Part shown: one piece after another, positions 46,926 to 57,378 of the stretch
Layout of the letters: each line of letters opens with the position of its first letter
Numbering within the stretch: the stretch's first letter is position 1
Assembly (NCBI RefSeq): GCF_000332475.2
Contig: NZ_AOGX02000022.1
Coordinates: forward strand, 76,001 to 140,000
Length of the DNA stretch: 64,000 bases
Direction of reading: 5' to 3'
DNA from: Leptospira yanagawae serovar Saopaulo str. Sao Paulo = ATCC 700523
GTDB lineage: Bacteria > Spirochaetota > Leptospiria > Leptospirales > Leptospiraceae
The notes under the pieces: model-generated
What the model saw: the letters and a program-made list of their open reading frames with translations, nothing else
Told to the model about the DNA's origin: nothing
Database searches by the model: none
Program-made: the position numbers and the translations under genes

Positions 46926-47963
46926 TTATTTGGTTTTGTAGATGGCATCAAAGACCCCTCCATCTGCAAAATGTTTTTTCTGAGCAGTCTCCCAAGTTTC
47001 ACCTAAATCGGATAGAGAAAATAATGTGAGTTTGGGAAATTCTTTGGCAGAGGATTTTGCTGTCGCAGGGTCAATCGGTCTAAAAAAATGTTTCGCAATG
47101 ATGGCCTGACCTTCTTTGGTAAAAAGGAATTCCAAATAGGCATTTGCTTTTTCTAAATTGCCTTTTTCGGTGGCAGTTTTTGTCACAACAGCAACCGGAG
47201 TTTCTGCTTTGATGGACTCAGATGGGTAAACCACTTCTAAACTATTATTTCCTGAACGTTTCACTTCATCTAACGCTAGTTTTGCTTCGTTTTCCCAAGT
47301 GATGAGAACATCGCCAATTTTACGATTCACAAATGTAGTGGTTGAACCTCTCGCTCCCGTATCCAGAACAGAGGTATTTTGGAACAGGGCTTTGACAAAT
47401 TCAGTGGCTTTTTCATCAGACTTAAATTTCCGTTTTGCATAACCGTAAGCCGCTAAATAATTCCATCGAGCCCCACCACTGGTTTTTGGGTTAGGAGTGA
47501 TCACGGAAACACCAGGTTTGACAATATCATCCCAATTTTTGATTTTTTTGGGATTGGATTTACGGACAAGGAAAATGATTGTTGAGTAGTAAGGTGTACT
47601 TTTATTAGGGTGTTTTGTTTGCCAATCTACATCGATTAACTTTGATTTTGTGGCAATGCTATCAATGTCGTAAGAAAGTGCAAGGCTAACAACATCAGCA
47701 TCCAACCCATCGATGACAGCGCGGGCTTGTTTTCCAGATCCACCGTGAGATTGTTGGATCGTAAATTCTGTACCTTTTTTCTCCTTCCATGATTTTAAGA
47801 AGGTTTTGTTGATTTCTTCATAGAGTTCCCGCGTTGGATCAAAGGAAACATGGAGAAAACTGGATTCGGCAAGGAGAGAGGGCATAATCCCAAATCCTAA
47901 AAAAATGAACAATATGGCAGAAAAACTGGGTTTAAATGGGAGAAATTTGGTAAATTTTTTCAT
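46926..47963 (-). CDS. sbp: Sulfate-binding protein
   Basis: Periplasmic substrate-binding protein of the sulfate importer. 345 aa with an N-terminal signal ending near LLAES. The mature N-terminus [18 protein letters not shown] and [32 protein letters not shown] match the Sbp/CysP family; SHGGSGKQ and [14 protein letters not shown] are ligand-contact motifs. Whether it prefers sulfate or thiosulfate is not decided by sequence. First gene of the transporter operon, divergent from fliK. Confidence 0.94.
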   Translation of the reverse strand: MKKFTKFLPFKPSFSAILFIFLGFGIMPSLLAESSFLHVSFDPTRELYEEINKTFLKSWKEKKGTEFTIQQSHGGSGKQARAVIDGLDADVVSLALSYDIDSIATKSKLIDVDWQTKHPNKSTPYYSTIIFLVRKSNPKKIKNWDDIVKPGVSVITPNPKTSGGARWNYLAAYGYAKRKFKSDEKATEFVKALFQNTSVLDTGARGSTTTFVNRKIGDVLITWENEAKLALDEVKRSGNNSLEVVYPSESIKAETPVAVVTKTATEKGNLEKANAYLEFLFTKEGQAIIAKHFFRPIDPATAKSSAKEFPKLTLFSLSDLGETWETAQKKHFADGGVFDAIYKTK

Positions 47964-48143
47964 TTTTTTGTCCTTTTGGCTAATAAAACAAACTCATCCT
48001 CCAATTTAGTGAATATTTGTCAATGGAAAAATCTTTCCATTTTTGGGTCCAAAACCCTTTCCCGACATAAACAAGGAAAGGAAGAAGATAATTCTCTCAA
48101 GGAAATCTGGGGAAGTTCGATCCTTAAGGGAGAAGGCACCCCA

Positions 48144-49793
48144 ATGAATGTAAACGTTGACAAACAAAACTTAATTCCTTTTCCCCAAGCAGAATTGAGA
48201 CCGGGCAAACGTGACGGTGCCGATAACAACTATTTTGCGGTGAAAGAAAGTTTTGGGGAGATTTTGGAACGTGAATTCCAAATCCATTCCGAAACTCCGA
48301 AGTCACATTCAGAGTGGAAACCACTCAGTGCTGAATCAAATTCATACGATGTGTCCTCTGACCGAGTCAGTCCTCGGGAAACAGAAACCAAAACAAATCC
48401 AAGTTTGGATGCAAACCAATCCTCTTACGAAACTCCTTCGCATACAAAAGTAAAAGAAGATGGCAGTGATGAATCAGCAGAGGAAGAAGATTTAGATCGT
48501 GATGCATTGGAATACAGCATTGGCATTTTATCCAATCATAACCTTTTTGAAAAAAGTTTCCTTCCTGCAAATGAAGGAAACGAATCCTTATTAAAAGAAA
48601 AATCAATTGCTTCAGCCTTACAAAAATCAGCTGAAAAAAATCCATTATACGCTAATAAGGAATCCAAAAGTTTTTTAGAAGAAACTAAAAAATTAGCAGA
48701 GAGTTTATTGAAAATGGGACAAACAGATCCCAAACTGCTTTCGCAAAACTCCAAAGCTTCTCTATCCGAAACCATAGGTTCTAACTTGGTGGTGTTTCCA
48801 AATGCCCCAAAAAAAATGCAAACGGAAGGAAAAGAGAAAGAAGTAAAACCAAGTTCTATTACGATTTCGAAGAATGTAGAGAACATGCCGAACGGGATGG
48901 CATTAGCAAATTCCTTGTTACAAAAAGAGAAAGGGGTTCGCGGACTTGAAAATGAAACCCAATCAGAACCAACAATGCGTAAATTGGAGCAAAAAAGTAA
49001 ATTTTCCAAAAATCATAAAACAGAATCTAATTTTGTAGATTCATCCACTGAAAAAGAAAATGCCGTCATCACATCTGACAAAATGATCCGTTCCCTTGGT
49101 TTTAAAGATAAAGAATTCCAAAAACAAAATGAAAACAAAAACCAAGTCCAAAACGAAAAACTTAAATCGGACTCTTCGTTTGTGAATCAGATTGTAAATG
49201 TATCGTCCTCCAAAATGGGTGATGAAAATGGTAAGTCGAGTGATGACAAAGGTTCTTCCAAACAAGGATTTAACTTCCAATTGGTGGAAAACAAACTCCA
49301 TTCCAAAACCGAGTCAGTCAGACAAACAGAGAGAACAGAAAAACCAAAAGAAGCCAATATAAAACAAAATTTGGATGAGCTCATCAAACAAGCGAAGTTT
49401 GACATCATTCAAAATGGAAAGTCAAGTGCTGAGATCATCATGAATCCAAAAGAATATGGACGCCTTACCTTAAAAGTGACTGTGGATGGAGAAAAGGTAG
49501 AGGGACGAATTTTGGTTGAATCAGAAGAATTACAAAAATCTCTTCAAAACGAAATCCAATCCATTAGAGATAACTTGAAAGAATCTGGTCTCGACTTACA
49601 GGCGCTTATCATTGATTTATGGGATGATGGAAGCCAACTTGCAGAAAGGCAAAACCAAAACGAACTTTACCAAACCCTAATGGAAACGGCAAAAAATCGC
49701 ACAAAATTGCAATCTGAAGTGAAGGATGAAGGTTTAGACTTAGATGGAATCAGAGAAAGAGAAGATTCCAAAGTATTAGAATTTTTCGCATAA
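48144..49793 (+). CDS. fliK: Flagellar hook-length control protein
   Basis: Measures hook length and switches export specificity. 549 aa. The long middle is low-complexity, rich in Lys, Ser, Glu and Asn, as in other FliK rulers. The C-terminal Flg_hook domain has [21 protein letters not shown] and [16 protein letters not shown] (about residues 425-470). I chose ATG 48144 (MNVNVDKQ), which has GAAGG about 9 nt upstream. The frame runs back to 47976 without a ribosome site. It leads fliK-flgD-flgE, a usual hook operon order. Confidence 0.88.
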   Translation: MNVNVDKQNLIPFPQAELRPGKRDGADNNYFAVKESFGEILEREFQIHSETPKSHSEWKPLSAESNSYDVSSDRVSPRETETKTNPSLDANQSSYETPSHTKVKEDGSDESAEEEDLDRDALEYSIGILSNHNLFEKSFLPANEGNESLLKEKSIASALQKSAEKNPLYANKESKSFLEETKKLAESLLKMGQTDPKLLSQNSKASLSETIGSNLVVFPNAPKKMQTEGKEKEVKPSSITISKNVENMPNGMALANSLLQKEKGVRGLENETQSEPTMRKLEQKSKFSKNHKTESNFVDSSTEKENAVITSDKMIRSLGFKDKEFQKQNENKNQVQNEKLKSDSSFVNQIVNVSSSKMGDENGKSSDDKGSSKQGFNFQLVENKLHSKTESVRQTERTEKPKEANIKQNLDELIKQAKFDIIQNGKSSAEIIMNPKEYGRLTLKVTVDGEKVEGRILVESEELQKSLQNEIQSIRDNLKESGLDLQALIIDLWDDGSQLAERQNQNELYQTLMETAKNRTKLQSEVKDEGLDLDGIREREDSKVLEFFA

Positions 49794-49824
49794 AGAAAGA
49801 AAATCCAAAGAAATCGAGGACAAT

Positions 49825-50409
49825 ATGCCAGACGGAATGTTAGATATTTCTACACAAAATTCAGCAAGAACCAAATATTTTGAAGGGGATAGAAGTTTTA
49901 ATATCCGCAAACATTTGGACCAATTGGAAAAAGAAGAAAAAAGTGGTTTGAAAGGAATTGAAATTCGAGAAAAACAAAAAGAGTTAGGGAAAGATGATTT
50001 CCTAAAACTTCTGTTAACTCAACTTTCTCACCAAGATCCAACAAACCCAGTACAAGACAAAGACTTCATCGCACAGATGGCACAGTTTTCTTCATTGGAA
50101 CAAATGAAAAACATTTCATCTGGAATCGCCAGAATGGAATCAAAACAAAGTTATTCGGTCGTAGGTAAAATAGTATCAGGACCAGATTTAGTGACTGGAG
50201 AAGATGTCACAGGTTTAGCAGGTGCTATTCTTTTTGATAACGAAGGGAAAACATATGTAAGGGTAAATGGTAGAATGCTCGATGTTTCTAAAATTAATTT
50301 AATCTCTGATCCAGAGTTATTAAAATCAGAAACACAATTCCAACGCCAACCAAACATTCCAGAGATTCCTAACAATACGTTAAAAAAACAAGAAGCTTAT
50401 CAGGATTAA
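49825..50409 (+). CDS. flgD: Flagellar hook assembly scaffold FlgD
   Basis: Caps the growing hook and helps FlgE polymerise. 194 aa. The conserved [36 protein letters not shown] (about residues 57-92) is diagnostic. A short C-terminal beta domain ([20 protein letters not shown]) follows. The protein lacks the longer FlgD Ig domains of enterobacteria. GAGG lies 6-9 nt before the ATG. Confidence 0.94.
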   Translation: MPDGMLDISTQNSARTKYFEGDRSFNIRKHLDQLEKEEKSGLKGIEIREKQKELGKDDFLKLLLTQLSHQDPTNPVQDKDFIAQMAQFSSLEQMKNISSGIARMESKQSYSVVGKIVSGPDLVTGEDVTGLAGAILFDNEGKTYVRVNGRMLDVSKINLISDPELLKSETQFQRQPNIPEIPNNTLKKQEAYQD

Positions 50410-50447
50410 TTGAAAAAGGTCGATAAAAAAAGAGAGGAAAGAACGTT

Positions 50448-51842
50448 ATGATGAGATCACTTTACTCCGGTGTTTCCGGATTGAAAAACCACCAAGTTAG
50501 AATGGATGTTATTGGTAACAACATATCTAACGTGAATACACATGGATTTAAAACAGAACGTGTTACGTTCCAAGATATGATCTCACAAGAATTACAAGGT
50601 GCTTCTGAGCCAAATGAAAGGATTGGGGGAACAAACCCAAAACAAGTGGGTCTTGGATCACTCATTGCTGCCATAGATAAAATCATGACACAAGGTGCTT
50701 TACAAACAACTGGAAAAAATACAGACCTTGCCGTATCAGGAGAAGGATTTTTTGTCGTTAAAGATGGAGACAAACAATTTTATACTCGTGCTGGTGCTTT
50801 TAACGTAGATAAAAATGGTTTTTATGTAAATCCTGCGAACGGACTTAAAGTACAAGGTTGGAATTCCAGACTTGATGAATCAGGAAACAAATACATTAAC
50901 TCTGCAGGATCTCTTGAAGACATCGTGATCCCTCTTTATTCCAAAGAACCTGCTCGTGCTACACAAAATGTTGACTTCCAATCAAACCTGAATGCAAGTG
51001 TTGCCGCCGTTCCTCCTGATGCAACAGAAGAAGACATCCAACGTTATATCAATGATCCAGATCCTCGACAAAGAAGAGGCCATCTAACATCCATTAATGT
51101 ATATGATGAACTTGGAAACACTCGCCAAATGGGTGTTGAATTTTACAAAATGCGAGATAACGTTTGGAAAATGCGTTTTAAATTGGAAGACGCAAGCCAA
51201 GTTTCGGTTGATGTGAATGGAACGGGTGGGGAAAACACAAGTGTATCTGGGAATACAGAACTTGAAGTTTCCTTCACACCAGATGGTAAAATCATCAGTG
51301 TATCTGACGGAGTGGATTCACAAACCACTGGCAAACTAAAAGCGGATATTTCATTTAGAATTCCTGGCAATCCAACTGCTCAAAAATTTAGTTTGAACCT
51401 TGGAGAAGCTGGACTTGTTGGTGGGATCACTCAGTTCTCATCTGACTTCACAACAAAAGCTGTGAAACAAGATGGATACCCAATGGGTTATATGGAATCC
51501 TTTTCTATCGATAACACGGGAACTGTCACTGGAGTTTTCTCAAATGGTGTGCGCCAACCTCTTGCCCGCGTTGCCCTTGCCAACTTCACAAACCCAGCCG
51601 GTCTTAATAAAGAAGGGGATACAATGTATAGTTTCTCTCTCAACTCTGGAGAAGCAAACATTGGGGAAGCAGGAAGCCAAGGTCGTGGAAAGATCAATGC
51701 TGGCCTTCTCGAGATGTCAAACGTTGACCTTTCTGACCAATTCACCGATATGATTGTGACCCAAAGAGGTTTCCAAGCAAACTCAAGAACCATTGTGACA
51801 TCTGACCAGATGATCCAAGAAGTACTCGGACTCAAACGATAA
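50448..51842 (+). CDS. flgE: Flagellar hook protein
   Basis: Structural subunit of the hook, which in spirochaetes lies in the periplasm. 464 aa. The N-terminal [32 protein letters not shown] and C-terminal [23 protein letters not shown] are the paired axial helices. The sequence contains no cysteine. At the position aligned with the Treponema crosslinking Cys178 it has Ser179 (VDFQSNLN). AGAGGAAAG precedes tandem ATGs. A strong terminator follows. Confidence 0.96.
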   Translation: MMRSLYSGVSGLKNHQVRMDVIGNNISNVNTHGFKTERVTFQDMISQELQGASEPNERIGGTNPKQVGLGSLIAAIDKIMTQGALQTTGKNTDLAVSGEGFFVVKDGDKQFYTRAGAFNVDKNGFYVNPANGLKVQGWNSRLDESGNKYINSAGSLEDIVIPLYSKEPARATQNVDFQSNLNASVAAVPPDATEEDIQRYINDPDPRQRRGHLTSINVYDELGNTRQMGVEFYKMRDNVWKMRFKLEDASQVSVDVNGTGGENTSVSGNTELEVSFTPDGKIISVSDGVDSQTTGKLKADISFRIPGNPTAQKFSLNLGEAGLVGGITQFSSDFTTKAVKQDGYPMGYMESFSIDNTGTVTGVFSNGVRQPLARVALANFTNPAGLNKEGDTMYSFSLNSGEANIGEAGSQGRGKINAGLLEMSNVDLSDQFTDMIVTQRGFQANSRTIVTSDQMIQEVLGLKR

Positions 51843-51854
51843 GAGTAGTTGGAG

Positions 51855-51876
51855 AACGGGGGTAACCCCGTTTTTT
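51855..51876 (+). terminator. Terminator of the fliK-flgD-flgE operon
   Basis: Stem AACGGGG/CCCCGTT with a GTAA loop, followed by TTTTTT, starts 13 nt after the flgE stop. It is a classic rho-independent terminator. Confidence 0.92.
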
Positions 51877-51938
51877 CCTTGAATTCTGCAAAATTCTAAG
51901 AAAACTAGGTCAAACCAAACCATTTAGAATTTTGTCCA

Positions 51939-54284
51939 TTGTCACGTTTTCAAAAAAATACCCTTCTCGTTTTCACACTCCTTGCGGCGATCGCCTATGC
52001 GCCGTTATACTATTCTGTCAAACATCTCATTAAAAAAGAATCATTACCCATTACCTTAGAAACTCCGGAGACGGTAGTGTTTTTTAGTTTGGGAGAATTT
52101 GAAACAAAAGGGGATGGTTTCGACCTCAAAACCATTCAGGTATCCAAACTGATTTTGGATTACCAACTGCAAAAAACTTCGGACGGAGTGTACTTAGGCA
52201 TTCAATCTGAGATTTCCCTTGCGAAACAAAATCGTTCCGAAATGATTTTGGGAGGTATATGGGAGTTTAAAGAAAAAGGAATTTCTTTTACACCAAAACT
52301 TCGTTATGTGGAATCAAAATCCACAGTAGAAGGAAAATCAGTTTTTGTCAATTATGAGGAGCGCGGCTCTTTATCAATTGAAATCCAAAATTCTCTTACG
52401 AATCTTGTCGAAGAAACGATTCGATTGAACCGACTTATCAAACGGATTCCCGATTGGAATTTTGTCACTCAGGAAGACATTCTTTCCGAATCTGAATTCG
52501 TAAAACTTTCCGAATGGGAACCAAGTAGAATTTGGGAAGAACGAAAGAGTTGGATTCAGTCTTTGCCATTTAAGAACGAATTTACCGAAGCATTGTATTA
52601 CAAACTTCGTTTGGAAAAACAAACGGAAGAGAATTTAAAAGACATTTGGAAAGAAGTGGGATCGAATCCCCGCATTCCCTCTGACTTAAAATTCCAAATC
52701 GCAAAAAACATTGCCGAATATTACTTCGGAAAATCAGAATATCCAAAAGCTCTCGAATACGCGAATGCTGCCAAACGCGAAAAAGAAACGAACAAACTTG
52801 TTTTCCAAAGTGAATATGCGGATGTAATTTCTCTGATTGGAAAATGTTTAGTATTGGATGGAAAAAAAGAAGAAGCAATTTTCTATTTAACTTCAGCCAA
52901 AAAGATTTATGAAACTTTAGGATTGTCTTTTGATCCAATGGGAATCCTAAATTCTTACTTTTATGGTTTATTACTGCATGATTTGTCCCAACTTGAACTT
53001 TCGGCTTACGAACTCTCGGCAATTCAAGGAAAGTTAGGTGATGTTTATCAGTCCATCTATTTAGATTATAATTTAGCACTGATATTATATAAATTGGGTC
53101 GATACGAAGGTGCTATCTCACTACTAAAAGAACAAAGAAAGAAAATTTTTGAAACTTCAATTTCTAATTTTGATATTGCCTTACAATCTTTATTATTGTA
53201 TGGAGCTTCCAAATACCAGGAAGGTAATTGGAGCGTAGCCAAATCCGTTTGGGAATCCATCTTAAACGCGAAAACTACTTATGCAATTGAAGACAAACCA
53301 TATTACCGATATACAGTTTTTAATTTGAGTATTTTGTCTTTGCAAAGGAATAATGTAGAACAATCAGAACAATATTACAAACAATATGTGAAACTTTCTC
53401 CTTATGGCCAAATCCAACCACTACCTTCGAATGTAAGTTTTGAAATCGGTAGGGTAATTTATCCTTATACTTGGACCGATCCAACCTCCAGTTTATTTTC
53501 TGACTTAGAAGAAAAAACCATCCGTTCTTATACGGGTCGTTATTTGTTCCAAACCCAAGATGAAGAAATTCGAGCAAGAACCTATGAAAATCGGTTGGAA
53601 GATACCAACTTATTTTTAGATGATTTACTAAATCCAAAGGCATATTTATCCAAATCGATGATGATTCTTAGAAAATCATTATTTGGTGATCTTAAACTTT
53701 ATGAACGAGGGAACCAAGTTGTCTTTTTGGATATCGGACCTGGTTTGAACCATCCTGAATCTCCTGGAGTTACTTCGCAAGCTGTTGCAAAACATTTTCC
53801 AAAAATGGAGGTTGTACTTTGGGAATTACCAGGTGAAGTAGATTTGTTTTTGAAAAAGGTAAAAACAGAACTAAAAGAGAAGTTATATGGATTTTCAAAT
53901 ATTCGTATTTTATCTGCCGATGGGGTTGGCGATTTTAATTCAGAATACAATGACCCAAATCACTGGATCCTTAGAAACAGACCAATTCCAAGTTTGAAAC
54001 ACAAAACTATTGTCATACGTGCGGCAAACTCAATTGATATTTACGAACCTTATACAAAAATCCAACCTCATTTTCAAAATATTGGTAAGGAATTAAAAGA
54101 CAATCCTGTATTGTATTTTTTTAATCGAAGTATCCTTCTCAAACCTAAAGGAAAAGAGAAGTTCATCCTGATTGGAAACCAATCTATACGTGGGTTCCAT
54201 CATAATTTCCAAAGCTTAGATCGAAATGGAGAACCACCATATTCCATCCTTTCGTATGCCATCAGTGATGAGGTGATGCCATGA
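51939..54284 (+). CDS. Membrane-anchored TPR protein with methyltransferase-like C-terminal domain
   Basis: 781 aa. An uncleaved signal or anchor lies near residues 7-26 (NTLLVFTLLAAIAYAPLYY). Residues about 35-150 are beta-rich. Residues about 250-500 are TPR-like (EYYFGKSEYPKALEYANAAK; ALILYKLGRYEGAISLLKEQ). From about residue 590 there is a Rossmann-type fold with SAM motif I VVFLDIGPGLNHPE (about 594-607), an acidic end of beta2 (VVLWELPGE) and NIRILSADGVGDF, typical of class I methyltransferases. A methyltransferase outside the cytoplasm would be odd, so topology matters. TTG 51939 has no clear ribosome site. It overlaps the next gene by 4 nt. Confidence 0.75.
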   Translation: MSRFQKNTLLVFTLLAAIAYAPLYYSVKHLIKKESLPITLETPETVVFFSLGEFETKGDGFDLKTIQVSKLILDYQLQKTSDGVYLGIQSEISLAKQNRSEMILGGIWEFKEKGISFTPKLRYVESKSTVEGKSVFVNYEERGSLSIEIQNSLTNLVEETIRLNRLIKRIPDWNFVTQEDILSESEFVKLSEWEPSRIWEERKSWIQSLPFKNEFTEALYYKLRLEKQTEENLKDIWKEVGSNPRIPSDLKFQIAKNIAEYYFGKSEYPKALEYANAAKREKETNKLVFQSEYADVISLIGKCLVLDGKKEEAIFYLTSAKKIYETLGLSFDPMGILNSYFYGLLLHDLSQLELSAYELSAIQGKLGDVYQSIYLDYNLALILYKLGRYEGAISLLKEQRKKIFETSISNFDIALQSLLLYGASKYQEGNWSVAKSVWESILNAKTTYAIEDKPYYRYTVFNLSILSLQRNNVEQSEQYYKQYVKLSPYGQIQPLPSNVSFEIGRVIYPYTWTDPTSSLFSDLEEKTIRSYTGRYLFQTQDEEIRARTYENRLEDTNLFLDDLLNPKAYLSKSMMILRKSLFGDLKLYERGNQVVFLDIGPGLNHPESPGVTSQAVAKHFPKMEVVLWELPGEVDLFLKKVKTELKEKLYGFSNIRILSADGVGDFNSEYNDPNHWILRNRPIPSLKHKTIVIRAANSIDIYEPYTKIQPHFQNIGKELKDNPVLYFFNRSILLKPKGKEKFILIGNQSIRGFHHNFQSLDRNGEPPYSILSYAISDEVMP

Positions 54285-55282
54285 TTTCATTAGAAATAGA
54301 CTTTATCTTCTTTTTTGCTTCTTTGTTTTTTTTCTACCACTGTATTCAATCTGTTTACCATTCAGAAAAAAAGAATTTGTTACTAATTTACTGGTTTTCC
54401 CTTTCTCTGTTTACTGTTTTAATCATCCTTGGTTTAGTTAGATGGGGGATTTCAATTCCTGGTTGGGAAACCAAGTCTATATTTCGAATCCTAACTCTTG
54501 GCAATTTGGTAATGTTTTTCACCTACACTGCGTTAGAGGATCGAATTTTTACTTTTGGTAAGGCAATTGGATTTTTCTTCTTTTTTGTGTTGTATGTATT
54601 TTTTTCTAGCTTCTTTTTTTGGACAAATTTATTCCAATCAATACTCCATGCAGATGACCAATCCTTAATCCTACCATTCTCAATTGGAATTGGGGCATTT
54701 GTATGGTCGCGGGAAATGTTTTGGACAAATCCAAACTCTCTTGAATCAAAGTTAGAGGGTGAAACGTCCCCACAGTTGACCTTTTTGTTTTTACCGAGTT
54801 TTCTTTTTATTTTGTCTCCTTTCACTACCGATTACGGATTTGTGGAAATTTTATCTTCTGCAGTTGTTTTAGGCATTTCTTCTTTTGTAGGTTTTAGTTT
54901 GATCTCCCAACTACAAAAGAAAGCCATCCCAAAAGAGGCAGAATTAGGAATGTGGGTGGGTTGCATCAGCTTTTCCTCCGTTTTAGGAGTGGATTTATTC
55001 GTAAGCCTTCCGATTTCCTTTTTTGTAGGGATGTTAGGTCGCGGACTGTATTCGTATTTAGAATCCCTTCAGTGGTCAGAGTCAGGGAAACGCGGAGTGG
55101 TGTCTTTTTTGTATCCTTCTCTTTTGGGAATATTTTTGCCATTTTTGATTCTGGAACCAAAAGATTGGAACCATGCACCCTATGTCATGTTAGGAGTCCA
55201 AGTCCTATATTTTTTAAGTTTTTATCTGGTTTCTAGTTTGGTTTTTGGAATTCTTTTACTCTTCAAACCAAAGACAGATTAA
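54281..55282 (+). CDS. Polytopic membrane protein of unknown function
   Basis: 333 aa with about 9 hydrophobic helices and few charges except a soluble loop at residues 150-165 (NPNSLESKLEGETSPQ). No transporter motif is evident. Its ATG overlaps the TPR-methyltransferase-like gene by 4 nt (ATGA), so the two proteins are likely to work together at the inner membrane. The family is not recognised. Confidence 0.75.
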   Translation: MISLEIDFIFFFASLFFFYHCIQSVYHSEKKNLLLIYWFSLSLFTVLIILGLVRWGISIPGWETKSIFRILTLGNLVMFFTYTALEDRIFTFGKAIGFFFFFVLYVFFSSFFFWTNLFQSILHADDQSLILPFSIGIGAFVWSREMFWTNPNSLESKLEGETSPQLTFLFLPSFLFILSPFTTDYGFVEILSSAVVLGISSFVGFSLISQLQKKAIPKEAELGMWVGCISFSSVLGVDLFVSLPISFFVGMLGRGLYSYLESLQWSESGKRGVVSFLYPSLLGIFLPFLILEPKDWNHAPYVMLGVQVLYFLSFYLVSSLVFGILLLFKPKTD

Positions 55283-55297
55283 ATTTTTCAAAAAACA

Positions 55298-55324
55298 ATC
55301 GACAGTGAATTTTTTGCTGTCGAT
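55298..55324. promoter_or_regulatory. Hairpin in the leader of the HD-GYP gene
   Basis: Arms ATCGACAG (55298-55305) and CTGTCGAT (55317-55324) with an 11-nt loop TGAATTTTTTG. It ends 9 nt before the GTG start, in the ribosome-binding region, and no Shine-Dalgarno sequence is visible. It may modulate translation or be an operator; a terminator is less likely because no T tract follows. Confidence 0.4.
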
Positions 55325-55333
55325 AGTATTTCT

Positions 55334-57307
55334 GTGAACCAATCTTTGGATTCGAAATACATCATTACGGATGACCCCTTTTTTGAAGGTAAAATTGCCG
55401 ATTATTCTAAAAAACTCAAAACCAAGGTTCTCACTCTAGCCGAATTACTAACCACAGATTTTGATTCCCAAGGGAAAATCATAAAAGTATTGTTTTACAT
55501 CTCACGTTACGAGTTGGAAAACAAACACGAACAAATCCACCAATTTTTAAAAGAACATCCAACAGTGATGTCCAATATCATAGTTCGAGCCCCTATCGAC
55601 TACACTGGTTATATGGCATTGTCCATTGAAGAAGATTTGTTTTTTACCAATGTCCCTGATGATGCGCCATTGATTTTTCTTATCAAAAACCTGGTCAATG
55701 CCTTCACCAGCTTACAAATGATTGTTGATAAGTTTGAACTTCAAAAACGTATCAACGTTTCTACTAATGAAATTTCAAAATTGACTAAGATTGGGATTAG
55801 TCTTGCTAACGAAAAAGATTTCACTAAACTACTTCGTGATATTTTGAATTCTGCGCGGGAGATATCCAATTCCGATTCAGGTTCCTTGTATTTGGTGGAA
55901 AAAGATGAAAGGGGTAACCCTCGCAATTTGCGATTCAAAATATCAGCCTTAGATTTGAATAGTGATGAATTCATTTTACCTATCAATAAAAAAAGTATCG
56001 CAGGTTATGTAGCGTTTACAGGAAAACAACTCAACATACCGAATGTGTACGAGCTCTCAGGCAAAGAAGAGTACAAATTCAATAGCGACTTTGATCGCAT
56101 GAGTAATTATTATTCAAAATCGATGTTGGTGGTTCCGATGAAGGACCATCATGATGAAGTCGTTGGAGTGATACAACTCATCAATCGCAAAAAAAATTTT
56201 CAAACCAAACTAACATTAGAGGAAATGAAAACCAATTCTGTTTTAGAATATGATAAATATTCTGAAGAACTTGTGATGGCGGTGGCAGGACAAGCGGCTG
56301 TAGCCATACAAAACAATAATTTGGTTCATGATATTGAAACTCTATTCGAAGGATTTGTCACTGCTAGTGTATCTGCTATTGAATCTAGGGATCCGACAAC
56401 ATCAGGTCATTCGTTTCGGGTCGCACAATATACTGTTGGTCTTGCTGAATCTGTCAACGGAGTGCAAGTTGGTCGTTTCAAAGATGTTAATTTCAACGAA
56501 TCCCAAATCAAAGAAATACGTTATGCATCCTTGTTACATGATTTTGGCAAGGTTGGAGTTCGAGAAAAAGTATTAGTCAAAGCAAAAAAATTGGAAGACT
56601 ATGAATTGGATCTCATTCGTTGGAGATTCCAATTTATTTTGAAAGATGTCGAAGCAAAACTTGCACAAAAGAAAATTGAATACCTAAAAAAACATGGTAA
56701 CAATGGTTATCTGCAGTTTGAAAAATCAATTCAATTGGAATATGCACTTGAAAAAGAAAAGTTGGAAGAAATGGTGCGTGTTATTACCGACTCCAATGAA
56801 CCCACAATTTTAGAAGAGGGGAATTCTAACTTTTTAGAAGAGATTTCTAAAATGAGTTATCATACAACGGACGGTAACCAATTAAGTTTACTACTTCCAA
56901 AAGAATTTAATTTTTTATCCATTCGTCGTGGTTCTTTAGATTTTGAAGAACGCCGAGAAATTGAATCTCACGTAGAACATACCTTTCAGTTTTTATCCAA
57001 AATTCCATGGACTAGGGAACTCAAAATGGTTCCAAGCATTGCCCATGGCCACCATGAAAAATTAAATGGTTCGGGGTACCCTCGTGGATTGTCAGCGGTT
57101 GAGATCCCGGTACAGGCGAAAATGATGGCAATTGCCGATATTTTCGATGCCTTAACCGATCAGGATAGGCCATACAAAAAGGCAGTTCCGCTTGAGAGGG
57201 CGTTTGATATTTTAAAAATGGAAGTCCGAGACCAACACATTGATGGAGACCTATTGGATCTTTTTATCGAGAGCCGGGCGTACGAAAAAATTCATCATAA
57301 ACATTAG
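55334..57307 (+). CDS. GAF plus HD-GYP cyclic-di-GMP phosphodiesterase-like protein
   Basis: 657 aa, cytoplasmic. The N-terminal 130 residues are unassigned. A GAF domain follows (about 145-330: [57 protein letters not shown]). The HD-GYP domain has SGHSFRVA, the HD pair H402-D403 in [28 protein letters not shown] with Y582, and [20 protein letters not shown] domains hydrolyse c-di-GMP. About 110 extra residues separate the HD and GYP parts compared with canonical domains. The GTG start has no clear ribosome site. Confidence 0.9.
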   Translation: MNQSLDSKYIITDDPFFEGKIADYSKKLKTKVLTLAELLTTDFDSQGKIIKVLFYISRYELENKHEQIHQFLKEHPTVMSNIIVRAPIDYTGYMALSIEEDLFFTNVPDDAPLIFLIKNLVNAFTSLQMIVDKFELQKRINVSTNEISKLTKIGISLANEKDFTKLLRDILNSAREISNSDSGSLYLVEKDERGNPRNLRFKISALDLNSDEFILPINKKSIAGYVAFTGKQLNIPNVYELSGKEEYKFNSDFDRMSNYYSKSMLVVPMKDHHDEVVGVIQLINRKKNFQTKLTLEEMKTNSVLEYDKYSEELVMAVAGQAAVAIQNNNLVHDIETLFEGFVTASVSAIESRDPTTSGHSFRVAQYTVGLAESVNGVQVGRFKDVNFNESQIKEIRYASLLHDFGKVGVREKVLVKAKKLEDYELDLIRWRFQFILKDVEAKLAQKKIEYLKKHGNNGYLQFEKSIQLEYALEKEKLEEMVRVITDSNEPTILEEGNSNFLEEISKMSYHTTDGNQLSLLLPKEFNFLSIRRGSLDFEERREIESHVEHTFQFLSKIPWTRELKMVPSIAHGHHEKLNGSGYPRGLSAVEIPVQAKMMAIADIFDALTDQDRPYKKAVPLERAFDILKMEVRDQHIDGDLLDLFIESRAYEKIHHKH

Positions 57308-57378
57308 AAAAAACAGGAAAAAAAGTTCGTCTTTTAAGGCACCTCCGAAACTTCTGTGTCTAAGCATTAGGAGGAGAC

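Noticed and set aside
47976..48143. N-terminal extension of fliK
   Set aside because: The 56 extra residues have no ribosome site and lie in the sbp-fliK promoter gap.
48536..49009. Minus-strand frame within fliK
   Set aside because: It is the mirror of the low-complexity fliK middle; no ribosome site.
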